NCBI GenBank assembly: GCA_003439945.1
Contig: QVRM01002220.1
Coordinates: 331,501-395,500 of the forward strand
Direction: 5' to 3'
Length of the DNA stretch: 64,000 nucleotides
From: Dermanyssus gallinae
Taxonomy: Eukaryota; Arthropoda; Arachnida; Mesostigmata; Dermanyssidae
Part shown: positions 11,268 to 23,500 of the stretch, in pieces
Layout of the letters: each line of letters opens with the position of its first letter
Numbering within the stretch: the first letter of the stretch is position 1
The notes under the pieces: model-generated
Seen by the model: only the letters and a program-made list of their open reading frames with translations
What the model was told of the DNA's origin: nothing
The model's database searches: none
Translations under genes and position numbers: made by a program

Positions 11268-12282
11268 CTTTAAAATTTATTAAGAATACAGATGGGGCGA
11301 CAATTGTCTCCCGAGAACGTGTGCACTGGAAATATTACTCTATCTTGTAAAGAGTGGGTTGGGTCCACTTCAGCAGCGTGCCGCGGACGGACGCCGCGCT
11401 CCCGCGTTGGACGCCGAGATCGAGGCGCTGTCTCAAGAAAGCCGGAGATCTCTTGTCTCCGGTTGCGAGGTTCAGCTGCTCACCGGCTCTGTGGAGAAGT
11501 TTGCGAGTGAAGTTGCCTGGGAGGCCAAGGTCTCGAACGCTAGCGGTTGAAACTCATGTGGGTAACCTAGTGAGGCGTATTTTGCGAGCTTCCTCGTCTC
11601 CGCTAGGTTACCGGCGTGGCCTGCCGAGATTGCGTCGCCACCGACCATTGAAGGTGCTAATGAGTCGGTGACAGTGGCATCCCAGACAAGCATTATGCCC
11701 CTACTGAAGGGAGCGAGAGTCATCCCATCCGGGCGCCCCCCATTGTCGGCGGACAGGCCCTGGGGCTCTAGAATGCAGGTGAATCCACTTGACCGAAGCG
11801 CTCGGCCGAAGCTGTCGTTAATACCGGCATGCCTGGCCCGCCGTCCCGCACTCATAATGCGCGATAACCCGTGACAGGCTAACTTGTCAACGAAGTGGCC
11901 ACATTTACACTGATGGGGAGACAAGGTCACAGCCGAGACGAAGACCTACCCCGATTTGGGTTGTTTCGTCGTCCAGGAGGGCGTCTAGTGGGGCTCTTAG
12001 AAGTAGCCCCAGAGCGTTTGGCAGCGACCGCTCGGAGGCGAGCCTCTGTGGGGTCGTCGATAGCGCCCGCAAGTAAGCCACGGTACGCTTTGTCTTACAA
12101 GAATGTACTTCAGTCATGTTGGCTCAAAGGGTTATCCGGAGCGCCCCTGCAAGCTGTCTTTAGCTCCTCGTACAGACGTCTCGTAAGTTCCTTGTACTGA
12201 CAAATGCCGGCCTCGTCTAATAGTAGTGCGATGGCATTGTTCTCGGATCGGAAAAGGGAGGAGGTTATCGCTGATCCTGCGG

Positions 12283-12283
<1 letters not shown>
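11268..12283 (-). pseudogene. RLE-type non-LTR retrotransposon copy 2, 5'-truncated
   Basis: On the minus strand the region encodes the C-terminal third of the ORF2 seen at 56217-58917. From 5' to 3' it shows KELTRRLYEELK-like helices (about 12165-12130), DDPTEARLRAVAAKRSG (about 12060-12010), ETTQIGVGLRLGCDLV (about 11956-11910), the cysteine module CKCG...HGLS (about 11905-11870), LEPQGLSADNGGRPDGMTL (about 11775-11718) and MLVWDATVTD (about 11690-11660). The last two form the RPD...WD core of a restriction-like endonuclease. The C-terminal tail follows to about 11470, then a roughly 200-nt 3' region. Frame changes upstream of 11930 show decay. It starts abruptly beside a (TA)n tract, which is typical 5' truncation. 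Amino-acid divergence from the other copy is large, so it is a different lineage, not a recent duplicate. Confidence 0.8.

Positions 12284-12313
<30 letters not shown>
12284..12313. repeat. (TA)n between RLE-LINE and MITE
   Basis: A run of about 30 bp marks the boundary between the truncated 5' side of the minus-strand retrotransposon and the left end of a MITE. Confidence 0.9.
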
Positions 12314-12317
<4 letters not shown>

Positions 12318-13223
12318 TTCTACGGTTACCGTATGGACTTTTTTTTATGTATAGTGGAACTCGGCAAGAAAATACTTTTTCTCAATAGAAAGAGGGGCAG
12401 AAACGTCTTGTTTAGAAGTGATTATGAAATTTATAAGAGTAGTATTGTGCCTCTTCTTCTCCTACATAGTTCTGCAAAATCTACGTTTGCGGGAGAACCC
12501 GTGAACGCATAAAGAAACTGACTATAACGACGTGTCCGGCGGAAAATGTACACTCTAAATAACACCCGACGCTTTTATGTGCAGAAACGTAACATTTAGC
12601 CATTACAACCAAATGTGTACGCCTAAAAGTCTATTATCAAGCAATAGCAAATGTAATTTATGCCCATAATGTTTGTATCATAGTGATGGTGCTGCATTAC
12701 GTAATTGCCGAGTAACTCGGCTTGTTCGACAGCCATATCAAGGGTTAAGGCATTCTTGCTAGCATTTTAGTCTGCCATAGCAAGGGTGAAGAAGAATGTC
12801 AAGTACAAATTTTAAGGTTTGGCAAAACTCGACAAAAAAATATTTTTTTCCAATTGAAGGGGGGGGGGGCGAAAACGTCTTGTAAACCTCTACGGTTCTG
12901 AGCGTGAAAATTCAACGTAAAACATAATAACTATGGATGTTCGCCTTTCGCCAGCTTGCGTCGCGTGTCATTCAGGTTATGTCGAATCATCCGCCGAACA
13001 CGCCGATATGATCGGTTTATTCATGCGTTGAATTGTTTCCCGCAAACGTAGAATTTACGTCACTATGCAGGAGAAAAAGACAGAATAACTACTTTTATAA
13101 ATTGTATCGTCACTCCTGAACAAGATGTTTCCGCCCCTCCTTTAATTGAGAAAAATATTTTTTACCAAACCTCAAAATAAGAATGGGTATGATAAATAAT
13201 AATACGGGTATGATAGACCAGTT
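12314..13223. mobile_element. Degenerate MITE of the CAGGGTG superfamily
   Basis: This element of about 0.9 kb shares internal sequence with the MITEs at 29491-30168, 54743-55694 and 59376-60249. Shared landmarks include an 'AAAACGTCTTGTTTAGAAGTGA' type block near 12400, 'CTACGTTTGCGGGAGAACC' near 12481, and the inverse of both near the right end (13045-13140). The centre (about 12783) contains an internal end-like motif, AAGGGTGAAG, followed by the 'TTTAAGGTTTGGCA' block. The arms are inverted but clearly diverged, and the outer termini no longer read CAGGGTG. It encodes nothing. It lies between (TA)n tracts (12284-12313 and about 13223-13233). Confidence 0.7.
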
Positions 13224-13233
13224 ATATATATAT

Positions 13234-15599
13234 CTCCCTAGTCCATAATTGTTTGACAACGGCAAAGGAAAATGCAGAGAAATTCCGTTTAATGCAAGCA
13301 AGATATGGTTATTTCTAGTATGTCAATAGATCAATAGGAAAAGCAAGTAAGACACTCAAACAGTGACCACTGCTTGCATAAATACATTTGTGTTTTACGT
13401 CAATTGTGAGCGGGGCTCAGCAGATACATCAAGTTTTCATTTTCCAATGGTCTAAGAGTTCTTTGGTCTAGTTAAAGTGTGCACGCTGGTTTTGTTCTCC
13501 CAAGCCTAGGAGCATCGCATTCAAATATAACGTGTGCCATTTGCTTTAAAATAACGCGACACGGCATGCAAATGAGGTTTGCGCTCTGCTCTTACGGGTT
13601 CTGGTCCTCAGAATACTTGCGGGGCACGCGCTTCTTTTTGGAAAGCTTTGGATACTTTTGTGACTATCATTTCATTATTTTTGCTCTCAAGCTTTTGAGC
13701 ATTTATGATGCGAATGCTAGCAGCCTGCGTGTCAGATGTGGAATTCTTGAACCTGGTAAAGCCGAATTGCAAGAAACTTATACATAATTACAAGGTGGTG
13801 CAGGAGCATCTTCAACCGTGTTCCAGTCACCCGCTCCGTCGTTTGCAGGAACCGTGATGGTGACACGGCGGGCGGGCTAAGTTACTGGGGTGCCTCCAGT
13901 GGGGCGGGCGTAAAGTTAAAGGAGCGTCGACGTTTAGTACACTATAGGGCGGCTCATCACCCCATTCCCCACGCGCCTGACGCTCCCGAAGAGCATAATC
14001 GAGTCATCCATATCGCAAGTATTGCAGTGAGGAGATGGAGCATCGCAAGCCCAGGAAATATATTTGATCGACCCGTATCAACGACATACTCTAGCACTAG
14101 GGCTCTCTTTGCCGCCTTCAGCGCGATGACTCGGCCGCTGGCGGAAATAGCAGGTCGGCAAGGGCAGCCAAGCATTTTGATGGCATAAACTGTCTCCATT
14201 GTCCTCCTGTGGCCAAACAGTCTGTAACTGTGCCCGTAACTGCGCAATAGCCGCATACCAGCGGCCAGAATTCTGGCTTTGGTGGGCTTGCGAAACAGTA
14301 ATGGGCAAATGGGGCGCAGCGCAGAGCGTCCTTAGAAAGGTCCTTCAATAAAGGTTTCAGTGAGGACCGGCTTTACTGGCCGTAGGGCAGTTCCTTGCAG
14401 TTGATCTGCGGATCGTTTTTCTGATTTGATCGTCCCGACTATTTTGGCACTTAGACTTACGACTTCAATCTTTTTCGCAAACTTTCTTTATAACGGCTAC
14501 TTCTTTTCGACTAGGCAGCGCTTGACATCCAAGCAAAGTTAGACTCCTTTCCGAATACGCCTAAATGTTCAGTTTCTCTAAGGAACAACATTTTCTCGCG
14601 ATTGCACGAATTGTAAATTAATGTTCGGCCTGTCCGTGTTTCAGCGTCTTTGATAGCCAAAATATAAACTATTATTCCATGGTCTTTGATAGCCTGCAAT
14701 GTCTGCTTACCTCTGTGGCCTGCTGCTCTAAACACCTAAATCGCGTGCAAAAAGCAGGACGCTATGGTTGCGCAGGTTTTATATTAATTTATATTTTCTA
14801 AATGCATGCGCATCTTTTTGAAACACGCGTTTATCTCAGGGCTCTCTCTCTCACTGATCTATATATATATATATATATATCATTTGCAATTGCTTAATTT
14901 TAATAACAATAATGAGCGAAGCTATGATAGAAATGAACGACTACTGTAAGTGACTTAAAACATCGGATGGAACTAGTGTTTCTAACTCGATAAAGGCTAT
15001 CTCGCAGCGGCTACCCAACTATGGCTTTTCCAGTTAATGGAGGCGAAGTAACAGTCTGTCTACGATCCGTAGGGTAAATCTAGTTTGGCTTTTTTAGTTT
15101 AATAGCTTTAGGGTGTGGAGTCGTGGGAAGACGATATGTTCATCCTTAATACCCCAGAAACTTTAGAGATGAGAAGAAGATGCCTATTCTGTGTTTCCGC
15201 GCGTTTTGTGACTGACTTTCCGCTTAGGTACAGATATTATTAACATAGCTCCGCCAGCCTGCCTTCTTAGTCTTAAATAATCGGTATAACCTAAATGCAA
15301 AGATCCAGAGTCGATGTTTTGTTCGAATGACATCTGGCCTTAGAAATACATATTTCAGATAATTTAAAGGGCGTTAAGAAATAATTATTTGTTTTGGTTT
15401 CTTCAATGGTTCTGGGTTGGCTGGCGTGAAGCTATTGCGATTGCGAAGCTATTGCGAACTCTTAAAAAGCAGAAGTTGTAAAGGACGATCGTGATTTAGC
15501 AGAGAGCAGATTTAGCATGCCTATAAACTTAAAGCCTACCAAGGGCTATGCATCAAATACAAGGCTAAGGAGTACCGGAATACTTTCTTGGAATACTCG
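13234..15599. other. No supportable gene; one (TA)n tract
   Basis: Short frames near 13957-14348 on the minus strand and 13479-13787 on the plus strand have no recognisable domains. A CT run followed by (TA)10 lies at 14842-14880. Nothing else here can be assigned. Confidence 0.4.
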
Positions 15600-17115
15600 T
15601 TAATATCCTAGTGTATACACTATCAGAACAAGATTGCAAAGAAGAGTCTGGTCTACACCGATACTGTCTTTGTCGGCGGCTTCGAGTATGGTTTAAGTGG
15701 TCTCTCCGGGCTTTTTTCCAACTTAATTTAGAAAGACGTAGGCTCCAAGCTTGCGCTACAGGTGCCACAGCCTTAAACTGCTTGGAATGTATGCACGACA
15801 ACTAACATATTTTGATCCGGAAATTTCTACACATGATTTATCTCCCCACCGGATTGAGCAATATGCAATAGTATGATCAATATCACTACAGCCTCGTAAT
15901 AATATTTAAATTAAAAATCGCTCAATGCCAACATTGTTAGCGAAAAGACTGCATTGCACTTACTGCCGTGAAATCTTACACATATACCATAACAATATTT
16001 ACAAACACATGCTTCTCAGCCTAAGTGATTTTATAAGGACGGGCGCGGCTTGAGACATTCACTATCCGAGAAGGTTAAGCCCACATATCAGATTATTATG
16101 ACTTTCAGAGGAAGAAACCCCTTGAAATAGCCTTGGGCCATTATGTCCTTTCCATCCGACGTAATCCTAAGCTTAAGTACCTACGCAGTTCCTCTTTACA
16201 GGATTCACAAACAATGCTATAGATAGTCGAGCCTGGATAAGATGCATGCACTGTGCACTATGACACGGCGACTGTGACAAGTCCGTTGTACAGAAGCTGC
16301 GGGTCTACTGGCCACCTTTGTAAGGCTTGCTTTGGCTCAACCCGCTGCTGCAACTGTTCAGCTTCGCAAAAAGCAACATAGGGAGCCTGGCCTTAGAAAC
16401 TCCATAGGATGAAGACTCTAAAGAGGCTGGCCGCGAAAATATAGTCGTGATAGAGCGCCCTCCTTTGACACCGCGAATAAAAGTTTGTTCGCCGGTGGAA
16501 GGCGTTACGGCTTGATCATTCTCGCTCAACAAAGTCACGTGATGATGGCCTAAAGAGTGTAACACCCAGCGGAACAGCACAGAAGGCAAGTAATACAAAT
16601 AAATGAGATTTGACAACATAGTGGACCGTGGATAGCGTGTGCGGGATTTAAGCGTCTTGATTCTGCAGGAGAGCGTATGATGGCACATAACGGCTTTCAG
16701 GAGACAATAATGTAGTTCTGTGAAACTCCGCGAGGAATATAGACTATAAGAACTATCAGGGGCGGAAGCAGTTCGAGGAGCGGATATTCTAATTCTGATT
16801 AAAAACCCGGGATGAGTGGGACAGGTCAAGTAAGGGGAAAATAGGTTCAGTATTTGCTAGAACAGAAAACAGGTTCGGAGTCTTCTAAAACCATGACAAA
16901 GCGTTTGATGCTTAGGGTACAGACCCTGCCGACAAAGTTGATTGCCACGAGCGGTCGATTTTAATGCGCGGTTGGAACAGGGAAGCTCAGAAATAACTGA
17001 GGCATCTCCATGAATAATATGGTGCTTTGAATGCAGCACTGGGGCGTCAGTCATCGACGTCTTTGTAACAGACAGAAACGTGGTTGATAAAAAAAAAAGA
17101 TTGAAGAAAAAAATC
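15600..17115 (+). pseudogene. Decayed LINE: zinc-knuckle ORF1 end and endonuclease
   Basis: Near 16290-16390 the plus strand reads YRSCGSTGHLCKAC, then CCNCSASQKAT. This is a retroelement gag-like pair of CCHC zinc knuckles in which the first Cys has become Tyr and a later position carries a stop. Downstream, in a shifting frame, come VDFNARLEQGSSEI (about 16955-16995) and TGASVIDVFVTDRNVVD (about 17035-17085). These fit the 'GDFNA' and 'SVIDLT' blocks of the APE-type endonuclease that starts LINE ORF2. Knuckle followed by endonuclease is the R1/Jockey/I order. All frames are broken. Assignment of 15600-16240 to the same element is tentative. Confidence 0.5.
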
Positions 17116-20040
17116 AAGAATATAGGCTTAAAAGGTGCATACTTATGGGAATGGCATTAAAAGATGGCAGCAGAAAAAAGGAGGGTAGTCGTAGGTCTGG
17201 CACCGGGACAACACTAGATAGTAAAAGCCATAAGAGCGCACACTGGCCACTCTGTTAAAAAGCGTAATAATTTAGCTATTGTAAACCAGTGAAAAATTCC
17301 AGGAGGCTAACACAGAATAGGGTTTAGAGTCTTACAAGGCTAGATCGATCTCAGTCAAATTTTCAGTTTACCTTACATGTAAAACAGCGCGTTCATGCAA
17401 ATGCCTTGTTCAGCTTTTTCTTTTGTTCAGCTTGATGGTGTTTCCCTCTATAGCTTGTTAGTTATCGTCATAATAATCGTGGTTGCTTATAGAGGACATA
17501 AAGCGTAGATTCAAACTCCCTTCCACTCCGGCCTACGCGCAATTTATCAGCTTTTGGGAAGGGAAAATGGCGGAGATCGATCCTGATTTCTATAGCACGG
17601 GTGCGATAACCTCTGGAACATGGAAACAGGCCGGACGAACGAACCGACACGTTCTCACGCGCTTTGGTGTTCATGGCGTTCATCACGTTTTACGCGGTAT
17701 ATGTATCTGTATTAGATGCCCCAGGTACCACGTGGCATCGTGTGCTGCGGTACCGTCGTTGAATAGCCTATCAGATGCGACTCGGCGCAGACAAGGTGCG
17801 GACGCGCAGGAGGCTAGCTTTAACCACTTTTAATATTTGTATAATTATTTCATACAAGACAATTTTTAAAGACACACATAAATGAATCGCTACATACTAG
17901 TTATCGTCGTAAAACAACTGGGTAGAAATTTTAATGCTTATTGAGTAACTGGTCGAGTGTGTCAAACTGTTAAGCTGGTCTTTTTCGTCACACCATCGAT
18001 GCACCGTGACGTTTTTTGTACTTACTTTCGCGATAAGTTGCTCTTAAATTACCACCACTTAACCGGCGTGCATACACAAATGATTTAATTTGTGGCATTG
18101 CTTCTGTATAATGCTGATGATAGGAGAGTCCCTGATTAGGCAGATCGTCTTTACATCCAGATACCGAAATGGCCATAAAAATAATGTTGAGGAATACCGG
18201 TTGCTATTAAAGTATTTTGGCGCCTATACTATATATGGGAAAACCTTAACATTGCATGACTTGCTTTTAAAAAAATATTAGTCTCCTATCTAACTCATGA
18301 TAGACTCGTACTGCATTGCGCGATTTTGTATCCTGGTTATAAAGATAATATAAAACTTTCTCGTTAAATTCTCATAAAGTTTCAAAAACTCGTTCAGTTT
18401 GCAATTGGTTTCACTCATAAGATGAGTTTCTGCGTGTGATGACTATGGGCTGCAGTTTGCTTGTTAAGTCAACTTGTAAGGATTTGTTATGCCACGTCGC
18501 ACCTAGCTGCGATACCAAGGCAAGCGTCGTCGTTCACAAGGTAAATTTAAAAAATGCCATTATCAGGTATTTACTATGTTTGTGTTTGCTGTTGTACAAA
18601 TATTAAGATTGTGGTAAAAATTATAAAATACAAAAATTTCAAACACGCTTTTCTTAGCTCCTAGAGGCCTCTTTTCTATAAGGCCCACAGACCTAGAGGT
18701 CACATTTTCATTAAAGGTTACTAGAAAAAAGCAAGACATTTAAAAAGTAAACTAGAAGTTTCAACTGAGCTGCCTAAGGTGGCAGTTGTGCATAAGACAA
18801 ATGGGCAGAACTTTACTACGTGACTGTGATCTCACTAGGCTAAACTTGAATACGTGATTGTGATGAAATGTTAATCTTACAGTACCAGGTATCTGAGTTT
18901 AGCGGTATTTTTAATATAATTGGGTCTTTCCCGATTATTGTATTGACTTTGCGTGTTTCTTAGGCCTTCCACGGCTAATTGCTAGTAGTTCCACTTGGCT
19001 AATGCAGATCATTGTGGTATACGATTGCACGGCATATTCTGCACGAGCTTATTTCCCACGTCTGCCTCATTTTGGGTGGTCTTGTTTTTCAGTCTAACGT
19101 TTTTCCTGAACAGCAAATAAAAAAAAATGAACACTGTTTTACGAATGCGGCTATCGTATAACGGAGTGAGATCGGTAAGCCTTCTAACCTCGAACCGGGT
19201 TTGAGCTTGTTTGGTTTTTTGCTTAAATACAATATGCTCAGGAGCTTACCAGTAAGCTTGTTGCGGGTTTTTTCATAACTATCACGCTGGAGCTGGACGA
19301 ATGTATACAAAAGTGGCCCTCAGTGTGCACTTAGGTCAGGGTTGTGAAAAAACTTTTTGCTGGCAGCAACTGGAGAATCCTAGATGTCTTCAAGGGCGTC
19401 TACCGCCTCTGAGTTTGCCAGAGTTTGGTTTTTATTCTACCAATAAGATGGCTGCATGTAGTTCTAACTATGACGGCTTCCATCGCAAACTGTAAATCGT
19501 ATAATTGCATTATTGCAAAACTTTTTTAAAGTGCGTTTTATTCAAAATATCTTATACGTATTACAACACTATAGTCGTATAGTTCGTAAGGCTGAACGCC
19601 CGTGTACACAGCGCTGGATTACACCTGTTTACACTTGTTCTCAAAAAATCCAAACTAAAAAGCATGCCGTGGAATATATTATTTGTACAATCCGCTAGCG
19701 TATCCATGAAAATACGTTTCGAATCACACGTTCACTGCGAAGCATTCGCGTCCGCCACAAAGGAAAAGCATTTTATTACCGTCATTTTGCAACAACAGCG
19801 TTTGTTGTTCTTTCTGTTGTTGCTAGAGTCATACTTACTTACACAGCACGACAGAATGCATCAGTCGTCAGTTAATCGACTGTGTAGGTTTAATAGTGCG
19901 AAACGCGAACTGAAGCTGTCGGGGCACATCTTTACTTTAGGCATCGCGCGCACTGAAGGACGGCGCCTCGCCGATAGGATAAGCGTTGCGATAGCAGCGT
20001 CAACAAGCGACGTGTGTATATACTTGACGCTCTAACAGCC
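17116..20040. other. No supportable gene
   Basis: AT-rich unique sequence. A 116-codon plus frame at 17483-17833 and a 123-codon plus frame at 19664-20035 lack domains, repeats or splice-site context. Both strands were read and no TE core motif was found. Confidence 0.4.
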
Positions 20041-20930
20041 TACAACAGCCTGCTCTCATTTTAAACGTCCCCGTCAAGCAGTGACACCCCGGACGCGCTT
20101 TAGTGGATCCGCTAAAGATTGACTAAGAAGGCGCCACAGTCGCCGGCCCCGGCAGGTGGTTGGTTGCTTAGCTGTCTCGTTCGTGGGTCAACAAACCTTC
20201 CTGCGCAGAGACAGAAGTTGAGAGTTGAGCTGACGCAGAAACGAACCTGATATACGCTGAAGCGTCGACAGCCCGCCAAACAGCTGCCGGCATAGTGTTC
20301 GGCTGGCACTAACGTTAAATCGCTTCAACTATCCTTTGCACCGTCTAGGCTGAATGTCGCTCAAATGTCGGCGGCTTTCGGAGCTACATTTGAATATTTC
20401 TTTACCACCGGCCTTAGTGCTGGCTGAGAGCCACCAGCCGTTCAACCTTAAAGGGTTACGGCAGCGAATATAGAGAAGAAGAAGATGACGAGCAAATGGA
20501 GGATAGGAGAACTATCTGGACAGCCGAGAAAGAAGGAAGACAGAAGGAGGCAATATCTTAAAACGTCGTGGAGCGGAGTTTCAAAACGCGCCGCTGGCCC
20601 ATATAACTGTACCGGCTGGTGGCAATGCCCAAACGGCTAGACTCAGAGATGAAAGAGCGAGGGTGGTTAAGCTTGACCAGATGACCCCCAGGAATAGACA
20701 GACCAACCTCGGTTAGATATGGCGAAACCGTCTGGGAACAAAAAAAACGGATTTTCCACAAATAGTAGCTTCGCCGGCCAGATCGTCCCTCACCGCACTG
20801 GCTCTATCTAGCCAGCAGCAAGCGTATTCACCCACAGCCAGAAACAAAGGTTCGGTCGTCTCACGGTTCGGTGCCCTTTTAGGGTCATACTTCAAACATG
20901 TTTTTATTTCGTTTTCACTAGCTACCTAGA
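20041..20930. other. GC-richer block, no gene recognised
   Basis: Compared with its flanks this block is richer in G and C and has several short frames on the minus strand (20112-20309, 20558-20761, 20713-20895). None shows a domain. It could be old TE sequence or UTR. Confidence 0.35.
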
Positions 20931-23500
20931 TACGTACTTAAATGTTTTTTTTTGCACGAAACATAACTGCGCTTTTGTATCGAGAGCAACACTAGAAGTA
21001 TCCGGTGATTTATTGGTAAGATTAACTAAACCATTACAGTTCCCATTTTACTAATAATAATCGTCACAGATGCAACTCTTATAAAATTAATTATAATCAC
21101 TAGATACTCAAAGGATTCCGAGGGAACGTATTAGCGCTCGGGAAAAGTTTGCCCATATTTATGTTTTCCGGCGTTTCCAAGACGCATCGCAGGGCAAGGG
21201 ACAATGTCGAAAAAATGCCACACAACTCCAAGCCTGGGGGGCGGGAGGGAATACGGGTTTAGTGGGTTTGTGAGTCCCATACTAGTTGCTGACAGCTGTC
21301 AGCGACGTATGTGCATTATGCATTTCCGAAACCTCTCTTCAAAAAAGAGCAAGAGTACGACAAAGTTGGTCAGTGACAACAAAATAGTCATGGAAATCGG
21401 ATGTTTAGGGGAGATATGGAAAGGAGCTGACCTGACAATCTTATCTGACTCTGAATAAACAGAGGGAAGGTAAAATCGTTACACTCTGGGTTGGACAAGC
21501 CAGTGTGTGCGCAGGCGCATAGGATATGACAATAATAACAGTTCAAGCTAGCCGTCAAAACAATGACCTTGGTAATCGTAACGGTGTTTAATGCCGCCAA
21601 GGACCTTACAAGTCTTCTCATTTCTCAAAGTTCCCGCGGGACTTTGAAAATTTATTTTGGCACAAATACGCCCGTGTTCTGGAATGTTTTGTTTTTATTG
21701 CCTGAAATCTGTAAAAGATTCCTATGATAACATAAAGCACTTGTTCATTTTTAAATATGGCCATGCTTAATTTGGCCTTTATATCAACTTCATTGTGCAG
21801 TTCGTTGTTTGCACGTTATAATGTAGAACTAGATCCGTGCAGAAGTTCAAATTCAGAGAGTTTTTCTTTAGGTGTTTAAACCATGTAAACACACCAGCAA
21901 CACCGGCGCTGCCCACAACAGTAACTGCAACAGATTCAGAGAAAAAATAATCGAATGCGCTCATAAATGGCTATCAGGAGAGTAGTTCTTATTCACTTAA
22001 ACACGCGCGCCCTTTCGCAAATTTACCAACTCTGCATAGTTTTGAGAGATAACTTGGAATATGTTAAACAATTGCTCTGCACATGCAAGGACTTCTTCCA
22101 TAGGTTTGGATGCTGCAGGTTTTTAAAAATATTTTATTCAGAAGCACATCTTTAAAAGGAGCATTCCGTGGTACCGCCGCCATATCCAGTTTTGTCGTGT
22201 AAAGCTTTGCGCAGCGCAGGCACTTCAATACTGAACTTTAAAATAACAGATATTTGTTAAAACTTTCAAGCACAATTTAGCCCTACCTTGGTAGGTCATA
22301 TGCAAGCATACTAAGACATTTTTTTAACATTGACAACGTGGTTTATTATCAGACCTGCATCTTACAATGCTTGATTTCTTACACAAATAATAGTAAAAAA
22401 GAAGTAAGCGGTGTTGCTAAAAACACGAATAAAGTGCCTTTTTAGTATCGCTCTACTTTAACCCCGTAAATCGCTTTTCATGATCTATTATAGACCACCC
22501 CAAACAAGGACGTGTTCTGTTCTAGAATGACAGCCGGAAAAATATATGACAATAATTTCCGTTGATGAGAGTTCCCCGAGGGTAGATTCAAATCTATCCG
22601 CAATAGTCTGTCTCATACGTAGCACCTACGTAAAATTGTTTAGGTTGTCTATATACGAACGAATACCGAGTATGTAACTATGTTAGCTGTTTATACATGC
22701 ATTTTGCAGAACAGTAGGACCCACAGCCATAAGTAAGATCAGTACAAAAGTGCTTATGTAGCATGGCAATGCTTAGCCAGATTTAGAAACAAATGCGCTG
22801 TTTTCAAAACACATAATAGAGTCTGTCGCGCATGCGGAAACTTTTCAGGTAATCTGAAAATTCAAGATACTTACGCCATAGGCAAATGCTAATTTATGTC
22901 CAAATCGAGAGTAAAAGTGCCATCTGTAAAGACTATAAGCATTTGATCGGTTCAAATAGAGGCAAATTTTATGTTGTGAACATACTATCTCAGGATTTAG
23001 TTGATGGCCGTCGTAATCGTAATTTTATATTTCTGCCTACCTGTACACGTATGTACCTTTTACGCCATGTTGTGGTGCAAAGCTTTGCTGCGACATAAAG
23101 CATAATCGTGTTAAGGCATTTATCCATCAGATACAAATAAAGCCATGCAATACAATACTGCGCAAATATTATTACACAGTTCAGCTAAAAACAACATAGT
23201 ATACACGTGCGCATAATTTACCTCTTTATTAATTCCAAATTATTTTTATTTAATATTATGTTATTATAATTTAAAAATCTAGATTCCTGAACTCCGGCAC
23301 GGACGGCAAAAATGGCTATACGAATTATCCCGTATATAAACAAAAACGAAGCGCGTAATTAAGAAATGTAAGTGCCTTCATAACACATGCGGATACGTTT
23401 GCCTTGATGTCATCTGGCAAAATGCTACAACGAACGTGAACCAAAATAGCATATAGGTGGTAAACGGCTATCCAGATATGTTTCAGGAGGACAGTAAGTA
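20931..23500. other. AT-rich stretch, no gene recognised
   Basis: Homopolymer-rich AT sequence with no domain-bearing frame on either strand and no terminal repeat pair that I could find. Confidence 0.4.

Noticed and set aside
16305..16829. 174-codon minus-strand open frame
   Set aside because: It overlaps plus-strand zinc-knuckle and endonuclease remains of a LINE and shows no motif of its own.
17483..17833. 116-codon plus-strand frame
   Set aside because: No domain, and the opposite strand is open over much of the same DNA.
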